A DNA stretch of 64,000 bases from contig CM023540.1 in the NCBI GenBank assembly GCA_013350335.1, positions 48,776,552 through 48,840,551 of the forward strand, read 5' to 3'. This stretch comes from Chimonanthus salicifolius. Lineage: Eukaryota > Streptophyta > Magnoliopsida > Laurales > Calycanthaceae. This document shows positions 1-11,004 of the stretch, piece by piece. The position numbers were made by a program, and so were the translations under genes. The notes beneath the pieces are model-generated. The model was not told the origin of the DNA and did no database searches. It saw only the letters and a list, made by a program, of their open reading frames with translations. Within the stretch, counting starts at the first letter, position 1. The number at the start of each line of letters is the position of its first letter.

Positions 1-50
1 GAAGGCGGACATATACTCTGAAGATTAGCCACATGCTCTTGGTGGGAAAA
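1..50 (+). repeat. 3' end of a tRNA-derived SINE (partial, cut by window edge)
   Basis: The first bases repeat the 3' part of the SINE copy at about 108-272: 'acatatactctgaagatta' followed by 'gccacatgctctt', against 'acacatactccgaagatta' and 'gtcaggtgctcta'. An A-rich stretch follows. The 5' part lies outside the window. Confidence 0.55.
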
Positions 51-107
51 AATGTTTTTCTATCCACACACAACAACAATATCGGAGAAACAAAAAATAA
101 AAATACA

Positions 108-272
108 CTTCAGGATTCAACCTCAGGAAGTAGGAGTCTTAAGTTCGATTTCCACTCAACTCTAGTGAGTCACTCCGTAGAGTTACTCATTGTGTGTGAA
201 TAGGGAGGCAGACACATACTCCGAAGATTAGTCAGGTGCTCTAAGAGGCCTGGATACCTCATTATAAAAAAA
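108..272 (+). mobile_element. tRNA-derived SINE, Au-like 3' domain
   Basis: A Pol III B-box-like stretch (AGTTCGATTTC, 142-152) is followed by a body ending in 'gaagattagtcaggtgctct', then 'ggcctggatacctc', then a short A tail at 266-272. That order, with a GATTAGTC...GCCTGGA-ACC 3' end, is typical of plant Au-type SINEs (family knowledge). No clean TSD is visible and the A-box region is weak, so this copy is probably old or 5'-truncated. Related copies lie at 1-50, 836-985 (inverted) and 33265-33490 (inverted). Confidence 0.6.
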
Positions 273-835
273 TCATTAAATAGAGGTAAAGTAGGCCTTA
301 AGTAGAATACAAATTCTTAAAATTTTAAAATAATTAAAATAATTAACATTTACGGAACCTAAAACCTCAACTTCTAAGATTAAATTAATATTTTTTCTGT
401 ATATTAATGAATGAAAATTTTATTTAAAAAATCTATTGAGGTGCAACTAAATTGAACTAATGTTGAGTTCATATCATAAGCTTAAAAAATATATGAATCA
501 ACTTTAATTTGAAATTTAAAGGAGATGATAGGAATTTTTCTTGTTTTTAATAATAATGTACATCAAATTTGTTCTTTTATAGTTTTATCCACTTATAATG
601 ATCTAATGAAAATATACATAGATGTCTTAAAGACATCAATGTCCTTAACAATTCCCTAATTTAAAATCTTATTTTTTAACAATGATGAGTTACTTTCCTC
701 AAAAGTCTAACCTAATTATTCATTGAGCAAAATAATCACTGTAACTTCCATTAAGTGACTCAAGCAATTTATTAAAAAGAAATATATGAATTCAAAAAAT
801 ATCTCAAAAATTCAATTAGATGGGTTTGACTTACA

Positions 836-985
836 TTTTTTTTATGACCAAGTTGTACATGTCTCTTAGAGCACCCGACTAATTCTCAAGATATATGTAA
901 ACTTTTTTATCAATACATATTGGATAACTCCGTCAGCACTCAAACCTCTCTGAGTTGGACTTAACCTTGTATCCAATGAATAAAA
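836..985 (-). mobile_element. degenerate SINE of the same family, inverted
   Basis: On the minus strand this reads 'ttaagtccaactcagag', then 'gagaattagtcgggtgctct' and an A-rich tail (a T run at 836-843 on +). It matches the body and 3' domain of the SINE at 108-272 in reverse orientation. It is more diverged than that copy. Confidence 0.5.
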
Positions 986-1657
986 TGAATAAATGCACAA
1001 AAGTCTATTTGAGAATCAGCAAAGTTTGGGTAAATTTTCTTGAGACGTTTGGTTCAGTAAATTTCAAATAGAATCTAAATTTAAGATTTTGAGTTAATCT
1101 AAATTGTACTTAGATTTTCTTTACTCAATGTCAATAGATTTAGCAATTGTTGTTGGATAACTATGAAGGGTTAGTTTGATGGTCATATTCTCACATTTTT
1201 ATATGGAAGGTCTTAGTGTCATATTCTCACATTTTTATGTGGAAAGGTCTTAGGATCAATCCGCCTACAATACAAAATAGGTCACTCACCATAATTTATA
1301 CCAGACGTGTGCGACTTCGAAAATCAAAATTCTATTAATTCCATTATATGACGAGAAACAATTTACTGCTCACACTCTTAGACTTTGTACTCTGCAAGCA
1401 TCTTTCTGAATAATTTACTTTAGTTTCATGTAATAGATTCTATATCTCAAATATAAGATTCAATAAAAATTATTTTATTTAAATTTTAATCTCTGAAATT
1501 TTGTAAACATTTAAAACTATGACTTATTTATGATTCTCAGTAAACTTTTTATTCAAAATAATACTTTCTAATAAAATCATATATAAAATATAACATGGTT
1601 ACAATGGAAAAATGACGATCATAGCCGGCATTTCATTACTGAGCATGTTTGTTATAG
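986..1657. other. AT-rich non-coding sequence
   Basis: No open frame of note. Two direct copies of 'gtcatattctcacattttta' lie at about 1180 and 1210, a small local duplication. Nothing else is recognised. Confidence 0.4.
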
Positions 1658-2031
1658 GGTAACGTCAAGGCCATCTAGAAACAAGTGGAGGCCTAAGACA
1701 AAAAATTTAAATGGGGCTTTCTTGGTATTTAACATATTATTATAAGTAATATTTAATTAAAATTTTAATTATATATTATAAAATAAATTATTCTCGACAA
1801 TAATTTTTTTAACTTAAAAGGATCAAGAGGCCAATAATACAGAGCATTGAAAAATTTACCGAATGAAATTAGCATATTCATCCCAGTGAAATTAGTATAT
1901 TCAGAAATTAAAATAGAATAAGAACACTTTAAAAGATAAATATACTGAGTGGGCTGAAGTGCAAATAGAGATTGAGAGATGTGTTCTCTCTACTGCTTTT
2001 ATCTTCTTCTTCTTTTCTATATAATTTGAAT

Positions 2032-2240
2032 AAGGGTAATTATTTAGACACTGAATTTTTCTTTAGCACACACAGGTTTTCAAATTTTTACTAGAAATTA
2101 TCATTTTGCCCTTCTGCTTCCGCACCATCCGGACGTGAGTTAAGAACATTTTTCCTTCGTTCGAACTATCGGATCGTTCGGATCATTATTCATGCATAAA
2201 TTCCATTCGTTCGGACGGTCTATAGATGCTACAGTAATGC
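2032..2240 (+). repeat. orphan MULE-type terminal segment
   Basis: It starts 'gggtaattatttagacactg', has 'gaaattatcattttgccc' about 65 bp inside, then palindrome-like TTCGGACGGTC and CGTTCG motifs. This is the same order as in the TIRs at 51053 and 56040. No matching right arm was found, so it is either a truncated element or captured sequence within the hAT-type element. Confidence 0.4.
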
Positions 2241-2242
2241 AC

Positions 2243-2968
2243 AGTGCATTAGTTAAAAAAAACTATATAATTCTTATAGTTTTGAATAATAAAATCTCCT
2301 TTTAAAACTTTAAAATTATTTTTTAAGTACTGTGTATTTTCAAAATTTCTCAAATTGAATATCTGGACTAATTACGATAACCTTATAAAAATACTTTAAG
2401 ACTTTAAGGTCTTTTGATACTCCCAAATAAAGGGTATCCTTCAGCTTTGCCGAAAATACACTTTCGGAAGTCCAAACGACTAACCGTAAAAACCGTTGAA
2501 CTCCAAATTCAAAACTAAACAAATATGTGAAATTTGAAAACTTAGATCTTTCAAATGATTGTTTAATTGGATTTTTTTTTTTGAAGAAGGGACGGGATTT
2601 GAGATGGGAAAAGATCACCTATTTTTGGTAAATAATCATTTGAAAGACCTAAGTTTTCATATTTCATATATTTGTTCACCTTTAAATTTGAAGTTCAACG
2701 GTTTTTGCGGTTTGTTGTTTGGACTTTCAGAAGTGTGTTTTTGGCACAGCTGAGGGATACCTTTATTTGTAAAACACTGTATTTTAAACATTTGGGAGTG
2801 TCAAAAGACCTTAAAATCTTAAAATATTTTTATCAAGTTATCGTAATTAGTCTGGATATGTAATTTGAGAAATTTTAGAAATACACAGTGCTTAAAAAAT
2901 AACTTTAATGAAGATTTTATTATTCAAAACTATAGGAATTATATAGTATTTTTTAGCTAATGCACTAC
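2243..2968. repeat. long foldback inverted repeat (arms about 320 bp)
   Basis: The left arm (about 2243-2560) and right arm (about 2637-2968) are inverted copies. Matching stretches include 'gtgcattag', 'ttttgaataataaaatct', the cttaaggtcttttga-type segment and 'tcaaatgat'. A spacer of about 75 bp separates the arms. Transcribed RNA would fold into one long, imperfect hairpin. Small ORFs on both strands are by-products of the symmetry. Confidence 0.7.
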
Positions 2969-3061
2969 TGGGGCCAGCCACTGCGAGAAGGGCTTTCTTC
3001 ATCCGGGGGTCGAAGGTGACCGCCTTTCTTGCCCAAGGGTTAAGACGGCCCTGGGTAAAGT

Positions 3062-3984
3062 ACAGAATAGATTAATAAAACTAAGATGATGAATTATGTA
3101 TTTGTTATTAAAGCTAATACTATTATGAAGATAAGTACTTTTAAAAACAACACCTTTCTCTGATTGTCACTAATCATATTATTTAATTAAATAATTAAAG
3201 AACAGTACATAATAAGGTTCAAATAATAAAAGAGTTACAAGGATCATGAGCTTTAAATTGTCAAGCTTCTGCATGATGTAAAATTCTATAAAAATTAAAA
3301 AATAAAACTTAATATAGAAATAAAAATTTGAAAGAAGTTGTGGTATGTTCTTTTATTTAGTTTTAATTTACTATATTGATTTATTAGTATTTTCATTATT
3401 TTTAACCACTAAATCTTGATAAATTTAAGTTATATTTAATCTCTAAAATTATAAGCTTTTAAAAATATAGTTTAGTAGTGGGCTCATCCATAGGGGTTTA
3501 GTAGGACTATGTCTAAATTTCCTACACGTTAATAAAAAAATATATAATTTAATTTATTCGAATCAAGTTGATTTAATTGTTTGGACTTTGGCCCTTTCAA
3601 ATGGACGGCCACAAGGTCTAAAATGGGCTTCATCTAGAGGTTCCCAATGCAGTATTAAGCCCATTGTTTATAGATATTTTAAGAAGAAAATAATTACTAA
3701 TAGTTCACCTCTTTCTAAAAGAGACTCCTAATTACTTGTTTATTGTGATATAATCAATTTTTACAAGATTCAAGAAAGAAGAAGCAGTGGATTATAGCAG
3801 TTTGGTATCCTAAAATATCCCTCTTTTATATTACATATAAATAAAAAAAATATAATAAAAATATTAATTTATCTTTTGTAATTTCTAAAATAACAAATTT
3901 ATCTAAATTCATTAAATTTGCGAGCCAAATATGTCATGTTAAAATATAAAAAATTAATACTAAATTAAGGTACAAGATGATTAC
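3062..3984. other. AT-rich non-coding sequence
   Basis: No gene or element with defined ends is seen here. The stretch is A/T-rich with many stops in all frames. Confidence 0.4.
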
Positions 3985-3986
3985 TA

Positions 3987-4177
3987 CTCCTTTTGTCCAA
4001 ATTTAGTTGTCTTATATAGATTTTGGAATTGTCTTAAAATAGTTGTCTCATTTATATTGGAATAGCTTAAAGTGTGTTGAAAATGCATGAGATCACATGG
4101 AATGCTAATCTTAAACAGAGAATTCGTTAAAAAATACAAATATTTCAAATGAGACAACTAAAATGAGATGGAGGGAG
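3987..4177. mobile_element. Stowaway-type MITE (Tc1/mariner class)
   Basis: Ends are CTCCTTTTGTCC...TTTAGTTGTC on the left and, inverted, CTCCCTCCATCTCATTTTAG on the right. TA dinucleotides flank both sides (3985-3986 and 4178-4179). The 191-bp length, TA TSD and CTCCnTCnGTCC-like termini are the Stowaway signature (family knowledge). Confidence 0.8.
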
Positions 4178-4774
4178 TATTAGACTAATATAATACATTG
4201 AAATCAATAATCAAATTAGAAATATGTGAATGGGCATGATTGACAATGAATTGTAATCTAACAATATATTGAATTACATTGTTAGCGATAACCTTATTTA
4301 GAATTTTGTTTTTTGTTGATAATAGAAGTATAGTATGTTCCTTCAATTTAATTCAACAATAAAAGAATACAATGCATGAAGTTTTGTTTATTTTTGGAAT
4401 ACTTCTAAAAACTAAAAACATTGTAGATGCTAAAATACGATTTTTAGAGATATCTATAGTTTAGAATAAAATATATCAAAAATAAAATAAGTAAATAAGG
4501 TATACAAATAAAATTTAAAATTTTAGGGACGGATGAATAGAAATTTAGTAAAACTAAAATTGAATAGATGAACTACTTTAGTGCAATAGAAAAAAAAGGA
4601 GGTAACTTAGTAAAAAATGGAAATAAAGTAGTATTAGTACTGAAACAAGTATAGATAAGTAATTTTTATGATAGAATTTCATGGAAGATCTGACCATTAT
4701 ATAATTAATAGGATGGAAGCATAATGGATAAAATACAAAAACACTAGTAGAGTTTTGTCAGATAAAATAATCTC

Positions 4775-5185
4775 ACGTTGTCTAAAGGAACAATTTTATA
4801 AAAACCAACAATGCTTTATGAGATAAAATGTTAGGCCGTGAGGAAAAATAAATGGATAAAACTAGATTAACCAAGATGCACATATTATGATAGATAAGTA
4901 GTTTAACTCTAAAAGATAAACTTAGAAATAATTGTATAAGGAATAATCTAGAAATCTCTCTAATAGAAGATAAATTGAGAAAAAAAAAATCCAAAGGATT
5001 GGCCATGTAAATAGAACGTTGAATACGACCGAGTGCATAAAGTAAAAAAAAAAAAAGAGAGTTATAAATTGCAAGTATAAGGAAGAGAGGTAAGCTACTT
5101 AAAATACGGAGGAAGTGATAGGAAAAGACATGATATATGGGGGATGAGATTTTGAGTGTTGATGATGATAATAATATTGATGTTT
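4775..5185 (+). pseudogene. 3' end of an RTE-type LINE, degenerate
   Basis: The broken + strand frame gives stretches such as KDKLRNNCIRNNLEISLIED, KLRKKKSKGLAM and, further on, EEVIGKDM. These follow the C-terminal pattern of plant RTE-like reverse transcriptases (IRN-CIR-NLG-API-DK-RE-RLRW-GHV, then a W-EVI-KDM block). The end is a TGATGATGATAATAATATTGATG-type stretch (about 5158-5180), like the short repeat tails of RTE elements. Many stops and indels are present, with no start or catalytic core. The family is assigned by eye. Confidence 0.5.
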
Positions 5186-5870
5186 ACTGACCATAGAATG
5201 ATTTACTAATGGGGAGCTCTTTAAATTCTTTATATATTATAAATATTAAACAAAAATTGGTCAATCATTTAACATATTAACAAAAAGTTTATTTAATTAA
5301 ATACCTAACATTATTATATTTTTAAAAATTTGAAGAATTTAGATCTTATAAAGTCTTATATGTAATGGATATAAAATGTGTGACCCCATACCAGAAGGTG
5401 AACTTTGCCTATCTATTTAGAAGTTAAAATCTTGAAATTTAGGTGTTTAGCATATTTTTAAAAATTTAATCACTAAAATATAATCTTAGCTTTAAATTTT
5501 AAAGGCATATATGTTAGGACCTGGGTTTCCATCACAAAAATAGTTTGTTAGGTGGAGTGATCCAAGGCTTTTATAAATCTCAAGATCTCCCTCTACATTT
5601 CTAACGTGGATCTCATTCGCAGCACCCCCAACAATATATAAATATTTTTGAATTTAATGATAAACAATGAAATAAGATAAAAACTAAATTTTTTTAAATT
5701 ACAAAATTTCGAACTCACCTAAATCATCAAATTTATCAAAGAGGTAAATATTCTCAAATAAAGTAATTAAAAATATAAAAATAAAGTAATTGACAAGCAA
5801 ATTCATCGTCAATGCGTTTGGACATAGAAGATACGAGAATAGTAATTTCCGAAAGTAAAGGTCTAACTAC
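5186..5870. other. upstream region of the RGP gene, AT-rich
   Basis: No separate gene is seen. The stretch becomes less A/T-biased only near 5810, where the proximal promoter begins. Confidence 0.4.
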
Positions 5871-5878
5871 AGGCTTCG

Positions 5879-5884
5879 CACGTG
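5879..5884 (+). promoter_or_regulatory. G-box CACGTG in the proximal RGP promoter
   Basis: A perfect CACGTG lies about 40 bp upstream of the TATA-like box and about 150 bp upstream of the ATG. In plants this hexamer is bound by bZIP and bHLH (PIF/MYC) factors (established). Use at this gene is an inference from position. Confidence 0.5.
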
Positions 5885-5923
5885 CTGCTTCTCTGTATCC
5901 GCACATGCTAACGCTCTTGAAGC

Positions 5924-5932
5924 TCTATTTAT
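5924..5932 (+). promoter_or_regulatory. TATA-like box of the RGP gene
   Basis: CTATTTATG lies about 100 bp before the start codon. A strongly pyrimidine-rich leader (CTCC, TCTCTCTGTCTGTCTCC) follows from about 5940 to 6002, as in many highly expressed plant genes. The transcription start would fall near 5955-5965; this is inferred. Confidence 0.5.
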
Positions 5933-6031
5933 GACCATCACCTCCTCCTTGTAATTTCCATCACTTCCGCTCTCTCTGTCTGTCTCCTCTCGATCTCGGT
6001 CTTGATTCTGACCTGGACATTGTTTGCAGCC

Positions 6032-9000
6032 ATGGCCGATCCTTCGATCCCATCGATCCCTCTTCTGAAAGATGAGTTGGATATTGTGATACCAACGATT
6101 CGGAACCTGGATTTTTTGGAGATGTGGAGGTCCTTTTTCCAACCTTACCATCTCATCATTGTCCAGGACGGTGATCCGTCCAAGACCATCAATGTCCCAG
6201 AAGGATTCGACTATGAGCTCTATAATCGCAACGATATCAACAAGATCTTGGGTCCCAAGGCGTCCTGCATCTCTTTCAAGGACTCTGCTTGCCGCTGCTT
6301 TGGTTACATGGTCTCTAAGAAGAAATACATTTTTACAATCGACGACGATTGCTTCGTACGTTGCTTCTTTTCTCTCTTTTTCTCTGTCCTTTTCTGCAGT
6401 TTATGGGATTTTAATTCTGGGTTTTAGTAGAATAAAATTGGGTTTTTTTTTTCTTTTTGAAGTAAATCTATATAGTGAATGATCAGATCTTGAGTTTTTA
6501 TTATTATCTTAGTATAAATGTTTATCTTCAAAATTGTTGATAAGTACTTCTTAATTATTTTTTAATAATTTGCGGAGTACTGGATCTGGGTTTCAAGTTC
6601 AAGTCAGATGTTTGGGGTTTGTACCTTTGTGGGGCAAACATTGGAGTTTTTTCTTTTAATTTTCTGTAGAAAGATCAGATGCTGTAAACAATGATTGCTT
6701 TGTAAGTTGATTCTCTTTTCCCTTTTCTTGTCATTTTGTGGAGTTCTGCATCTGGATTTTTGGTTTCAGGAGCAGAGGTCTTCGTTTTGTGGATAGACAT
6801 TTGATTTTTTTTGGGGGAACATCGGATTTTTGGAACGATGTTTTCTGCTTGAGGAGTTTTTTTTTCCCCTCAGCTTTTCTTTTGGCCATTTTATGGAGTT
6901 CTGGACCTGGCTTTTGGTTTGGGGGTTCGGGCTTTGGTCTTGTGGAGAGGTTGAATTTTGGATATTAGGATTTTGTGGTTATTTCATTAAGAAGATGAGA
7001 TTTGTCTCTAACCTTTTGGTTTTGTTAAACTTTGCGGCTCTTAGAGATTGTACCTTGGACGTATTTGAGGTTTTAAGTCAGCAGAAGATTTGATTTTGGA
7101 CCAGTTTCCTTTCTCTCGTGTTAGTTTAATTGATGGTTTCTCGATGTGAGGGAAATTTGTGATTTTTGAGTTTTGAGAATGGAGTTTGCGTTTTTTTTTT
7201 TTCCATTTTAGATTAAATTTTCTCGATGTTGATCTTTGGATCTTCATGATATGGTCCTTCTTTCTACAGAATAATTCGGGCCATTTGATGTTCCTTTCTC
7301 TCCATTGATTTGAATGCTCGCTTAGTTTCAGATAACTAGTGAAGTCAATGGTATTACTTTGGATTTGCACAATTCTTTTAATGATTATTAAATATTAAGT
7401 ACTTGGCTATTTGAATGATTATTAAGTTTGTGGTGGTTTTAGATGCCAATAACATTGGAAAGAATTTGATGCGTACATTGTATATGTTTGATATGAATTC
7501 CGCTTGTTGAGCTTGCACTGCAATTATTTTCTTGAACTATAGCATGTGAAATTCGAGAAGTGCGAAAGGATGCTAGAAGATTTCGAATTTAACATTGCAA
7601 GTTTCATAAATTTTGGATCTCTACTCCATGTAATTTTTGTTTCATGTGGTGAGGTTGAGTTGTGCTCGTTGGTGACAGTGACCTCAACTTTATGATTTCA
7701 ATCAAGGTTAGATCTGCAAGCTTCTAAGTGACTGGTGCTATCATTTGGGAGTTCTCTTTTCAAATGTTTTGGCCCAGCACTTGATGAGGCTGGAGGAAGT
7801 TATAGCCAATCCCTTTTTGGTTCAAAGTGATTTCTTGTCTGGTTATGCCTTTTGGTAGTAAATAGAATGCTGTAATTTGCTTGTCATTTTCAGTGGAATG
7901 ATTGATCATACCAACTGTGCTTCATTTGTAGTGTTGTGGTACCTTTTTCAAATTCAAAATTTGAATTCTAAGTTTTGTTGCCAGATCTCAATGTCAGAAA
8001 ATCAGCTCCTCTTCTAGTTGTATCTTAGTTCGTTGTTGCAAGTTGAATGTGATGTGCCTGCGATGGACGGGCCATTCAATAAGCTGTTGAGTTACATGAG
8101 GCTAGAATATCATATGCCACCTTTTCTATGTATATTTTCATGTGCAGTTATGATGCACAAGTGCCTCATTCAACATCTGCATCATTTGGGGTCATTGGTT
8201 CTTGCTAAATAACCACATTTGGAAAACTAAGCGCGGTCTCCTCAACAGGTTTCCTTTCTAGGTGGAAGACCCACATGAGCACATGAAAGTTATTATGCAC
8301 TTGGACTAATTCTCATGAATTACCTTACCTTTATGCATTTTTGACTAATTGATATTAGAACCAATCTGATTTTTAGCTCATTGTTCTGCACAATGTATGC
8401 CTTGGATCTGGAACAACTGTGCCTGATCTGGGCATTTTTCCATGTGGAAATGAGCATAGAGGTGATGTAAGAGACCTCTGCATATTTTTTCTTCCGTTAC
8501 TTTCTTTTTCATTAACTGGAATTTCTTTTTGTAACTATATATAAGTCTTTCATATGCAATCCCTGTGATTTATGATTAATTTACTTGTTGTTATGCACTT
8601 ACATTTTGAAGAGCATTTACATGTATCCACAACAATGACTGCATTTTTCTTTTGAGTTTCCAGAAGAACGCTGTTTTTATTTAGGTTTACATGCTTGAAT
8701 TGTGGTTTAGTTTGTTTTGGGTCTAAACTAGGAACTTCATGTTTCCACAGGTAGCAAAAGATCCATCAGGGAAAGAGATCAATGCTCTTGAACAGCACAT
8801 AAAGAACCTTCTTAGCCCAGCTACCCCCTTTTTCTTCAACACACTGTACGACCCTTACCGCGATGGTGCAGACTTTGTCCGTGGGTATCCTTTCAGTCTA
8901 CGAGAGGGAGTTCCTACAGCTGTTTCTCATGGTCTCTGGCTCAACATTCCAGATTACGATGCTCCTACCCAGCTTGTTAAGCCTCGTGAGAGAAATACCA

Positions 9001-9700
9001 GGTAACCAGATCTTTGACATTGTGGTAGAAGGCTTCTTTTACTATATTTCAAACTTGCTCGCAGGACTCATTGTTTGTTCATCTCTTTGCAGGTTTGTTG
9101 ATGCTGTTCTAACAATACCAAAGGGAACTTTGTTTCCAATGTGTGGGATGAATCTGGGATTTAACCGCGAACTGATTGGCCCGGCAATGTACTTTGGTCT
9201 AATGGGAGATGGCCAACCAATTGGACGCTATGACGATATGTGGGCAGGCTGGTGCATCAAGGTATTTGTTATATTGTCCTTTTCTTTACTTCATATGAAA
9301 CATGAAATTAAACATATGAAGTTACTGACTTCTGATCAACTCTTTTTTGCAGGTGATCTGTGACCACTTCGGCTGGGGAGTCAAGACTGGCCTACCGTAC
9401 ATCTGGCACAGCAAAGCGAGCAATCCATTTGTGAACCTCAAGAAGGAATACAATGGGATCTACTGGCAAGAAGAGCTTATACCATTCTTCCAATCTGCAA
9501 CCCTTCCAAAGGAATGCACCACTGTTCAGGAATGCTACATTGAGCTCTCCAAACAGGTGAAAGCCAAGCTTGCTAAGGTTGATCCTTACTTCAACAAGCT
9601 AGCAGATGCCATGGTCACATGGATTGAAGCTTGGGATGAGCTCAACCCATCTGGGAAGGCCCCGGCGGAGGTGCTGAATGGACTTGTCAAAGCGAAATAG
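6032..9700 (+). CDS. RGP: UDP-arabinopyranose mutase / reversibly glycosylated polypeptide (GT75), 4 exons
   Basis: The enzyme interconverts UDP-L-arabinopyranose and UDP-L-arabinofuranose and supplies furanose arabinose for pectin, arabinoxylan and arabinogalactan proteins. It acts in the cytosol and at the Golgi surface. Exons are 6032-6355, 8751-9001, 9093-9261 and 9353-9700, and all introns are GT-AG. The spliced frame is open for 363 codons, the usual family length. The ATG context gcagccATGG is strong. The N-terminus ([20 protein letters not shown]) and QDGDPS are family blocks. The acidic triad DDD is at residues 104-106. The two arginines of VRGYPFSLR are at about 152 and 159; the first corresponds to the self-glycosylated Arg158 of rice UAM1, and the second to Arg165, both needed for activity. 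Later blocks include [17 protein letters not shown] and [20 protein letters not shown]. No lesion is seen. Class 1 (mutase) is more likely than RGP2-type, judged by eye. Confidence 0.96.
6356..8750 (+). other. RGP intron 1 (2.4 kb)
   Basis: The donor is TTC|GTACGT at 6356 and the acceptor is TTTCCACAG at 8750, phase 0, between DDDCF and VAKDPSG. The intron is T-rich with no recognised element or gene inside. Introns 2 (9002-9092) and 3 (9262-9352) are both 91 bp, so this one is about 26 times longer. The small open frames in it have no support. Confidence 0.9.
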
Positions 9701-9885
9701 ATCTGACTTGCTAGACTATCTATCTAAACACGTCTTACTCTCTGATAGCATATACTCCTTAAGTTTCTTAGTTTAATTGCTATTTTCATTAATCCTCTCT
9801 CTGAGCTCTTGTGAGGTAGATGGGGGTATTTTTGCAGGTAGGGAGATGCGTGTAATCTTATTTATCTGTCATTTTTAGAGGTTAC

Positions 9886-9891
9886 AATAAA
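9886..9891 (+). terminator. AATAAA polyadenylation signal of the RGP gene
   Basis: AATAAA lies 186 bp after the stop codon. A TGTAA-type far-upstream element at about 9850 and T-rich sequence downstream agree with a plant 3' end near 9910. The 3' UTR is about 200 nt. Confidence 0.6.
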
Positions 9892-9899
9892 AGATCCTG

Positions 9900-10647
9900 G
9901 CCGTTATTTCTGCATTAGGCTGTGATAATTGGTGTGGTGGGCGTTTTTGATTTTTTTTTTTTGCCTTTTAATTGATTGGGTTGGGATGATTTTGCTGGCT
10001 TGTTGGTTGGATGGATGTAATAGTTGTGTTTATTTATGTTACTTTGAGGTATCATTCAGAGATGTTTCCTTTGATTTTTGGTTTTGATGTTAGCCTGTTC
10101 TCTCGTTACATTTCAAGTGTGGTCTGAAATTTTTCTCTCCCTGAAACTCCAACATTAAGATGGGCTACATTTTCTGATGAAAGGTGTAGAATGATGAAGA
10201 TATCGACTGTATAATTTTTTCTTTACGATGAAGTGCCACTCTACTAATTTTCTAATTTTTATAGCATGTGCAAGTTTCTTTTCCCATACGCATAGGATAA
10301 TTTTGTGGAAAGTAGTCTTTTGAGGTGGAGTGGAAATCAAACTTACGACTCTTGCTCTCTCTGTTTACATCACTCCACCCCTTTGGATTCTACATAGAAT
10401 TTGAATCACATTATTATATTAGCTATGTTATTTTAGATTTTAAAATTTTGATTGTTATAAAATCATTGATTTTTTATAATTCATCCGACGATGTTATAAT
10501 GATGAGTGAGGGATTTTCCTTTATATCATCTATGAAGTTGATTCTCCAAGTCACCTACGATTAGATTTCATCACGTGATAAATGCGTACTCGTAAATAGG
10601 AATTCAGTCTTTTTTCTTTTAAAGAAAAAATAAAGTGCACATATGTA
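9900..10647. other. intergenic sequence 3' of RGP
   Basis: T-rich intergenic DNA. No element or gene is recognised. Confidence 0.4.
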
Positions 10648-10655
10648 CTTGGAAG

Positions 10656-10920
10656 CAGGGGTTTAAAAATCGGTATCGGCCGATACGATATGTCGACCGA
10701 TATATCATTATCGGCCGATATTTTTCTCTTTCTTCCTTGTTTTTTTAAATATCGGTCGATATCGGCCAATATTTTGATATCGGGCCAATATAATACGGCC
10801 GATATCAAGGCCGATATTGTGAATATCGGCCGATACGATACATATCGGCCGATATTCACATATCCAAAACCGATATATATCGGCCGATACGTATCGTATC
10901 GACCGATATTTCAACCCCTG
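10656..10920. mobile_element. hAT-type MITE built of TATCGGCCGATA palindromes
   Basis: The 265-bp element has inverted ends CAGGGGTTTAAAAATCGG (left) and CAGGGGTTGAAATATCGG (right, minus strand). Flanks are CTTGGAAG (10648-10655) and ATTGGAAG (10921-10928), 7 of 8 identical, an 8-bp TSD as expected for hAT. Nearly the whole interior is made of ATCGGCCGATA-like palindromes at short spacing, so it could form many alternative hairpins. It encodes nothing. Decayed relatives lie at about 24757, 33515, 45035, 46090, 55281 and 57575. Confidence 0.8.
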
Positions 10921-11004
10921 ATTGGAAGGACCAATGGCCAGATCAAAGGAAAGACCATCTTCAGATCTACGATAGTATTAAATTTATATTTTAGTTTAAA
11001 GTTA

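Larger units (their letters stand above)
1666..3053. mobile_element. non-autonomous hAT-type element
   Basis: The ends are inverted: CAAGGCCATCT on the left, and CAGGGCCGTCT on the minus strand at the right (9 of 11 bases match). The flanks are 8-bp near-duplicates, GGTAACGT (1658-1665) and GGTAAAGT (3054-3061), 7 of 8 matching, as expected for hAT insertion. About 130 bp inside the left end reappears, inverted, at the 3' end of the hAT relic at 26800-28284, so the two are one family. The element has no transposase. It carries a MULE-like TIR fragment (2032-2240) and a long foldback (2243-2968). Confidence 0.68.

Noticed and set aside
2970..3053. GC-rich segment as organelle or rRNA-derived DNA
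   Set aside because: It is better explained as the right end of the hAT-type element, ending AGACGGCCCTG with a TSD.
5867..6151. Minus-strand frame over the RGP promoter and exon 1
   Set aside because: Antisense shadow of the CT-rich leader and exon 1.
8863..9363. 166-codon frame overlapping RGP exons 2 and 3
   Set aside because: It is a shifted frame reading through the introns; the spliced RGP frame explains the region.
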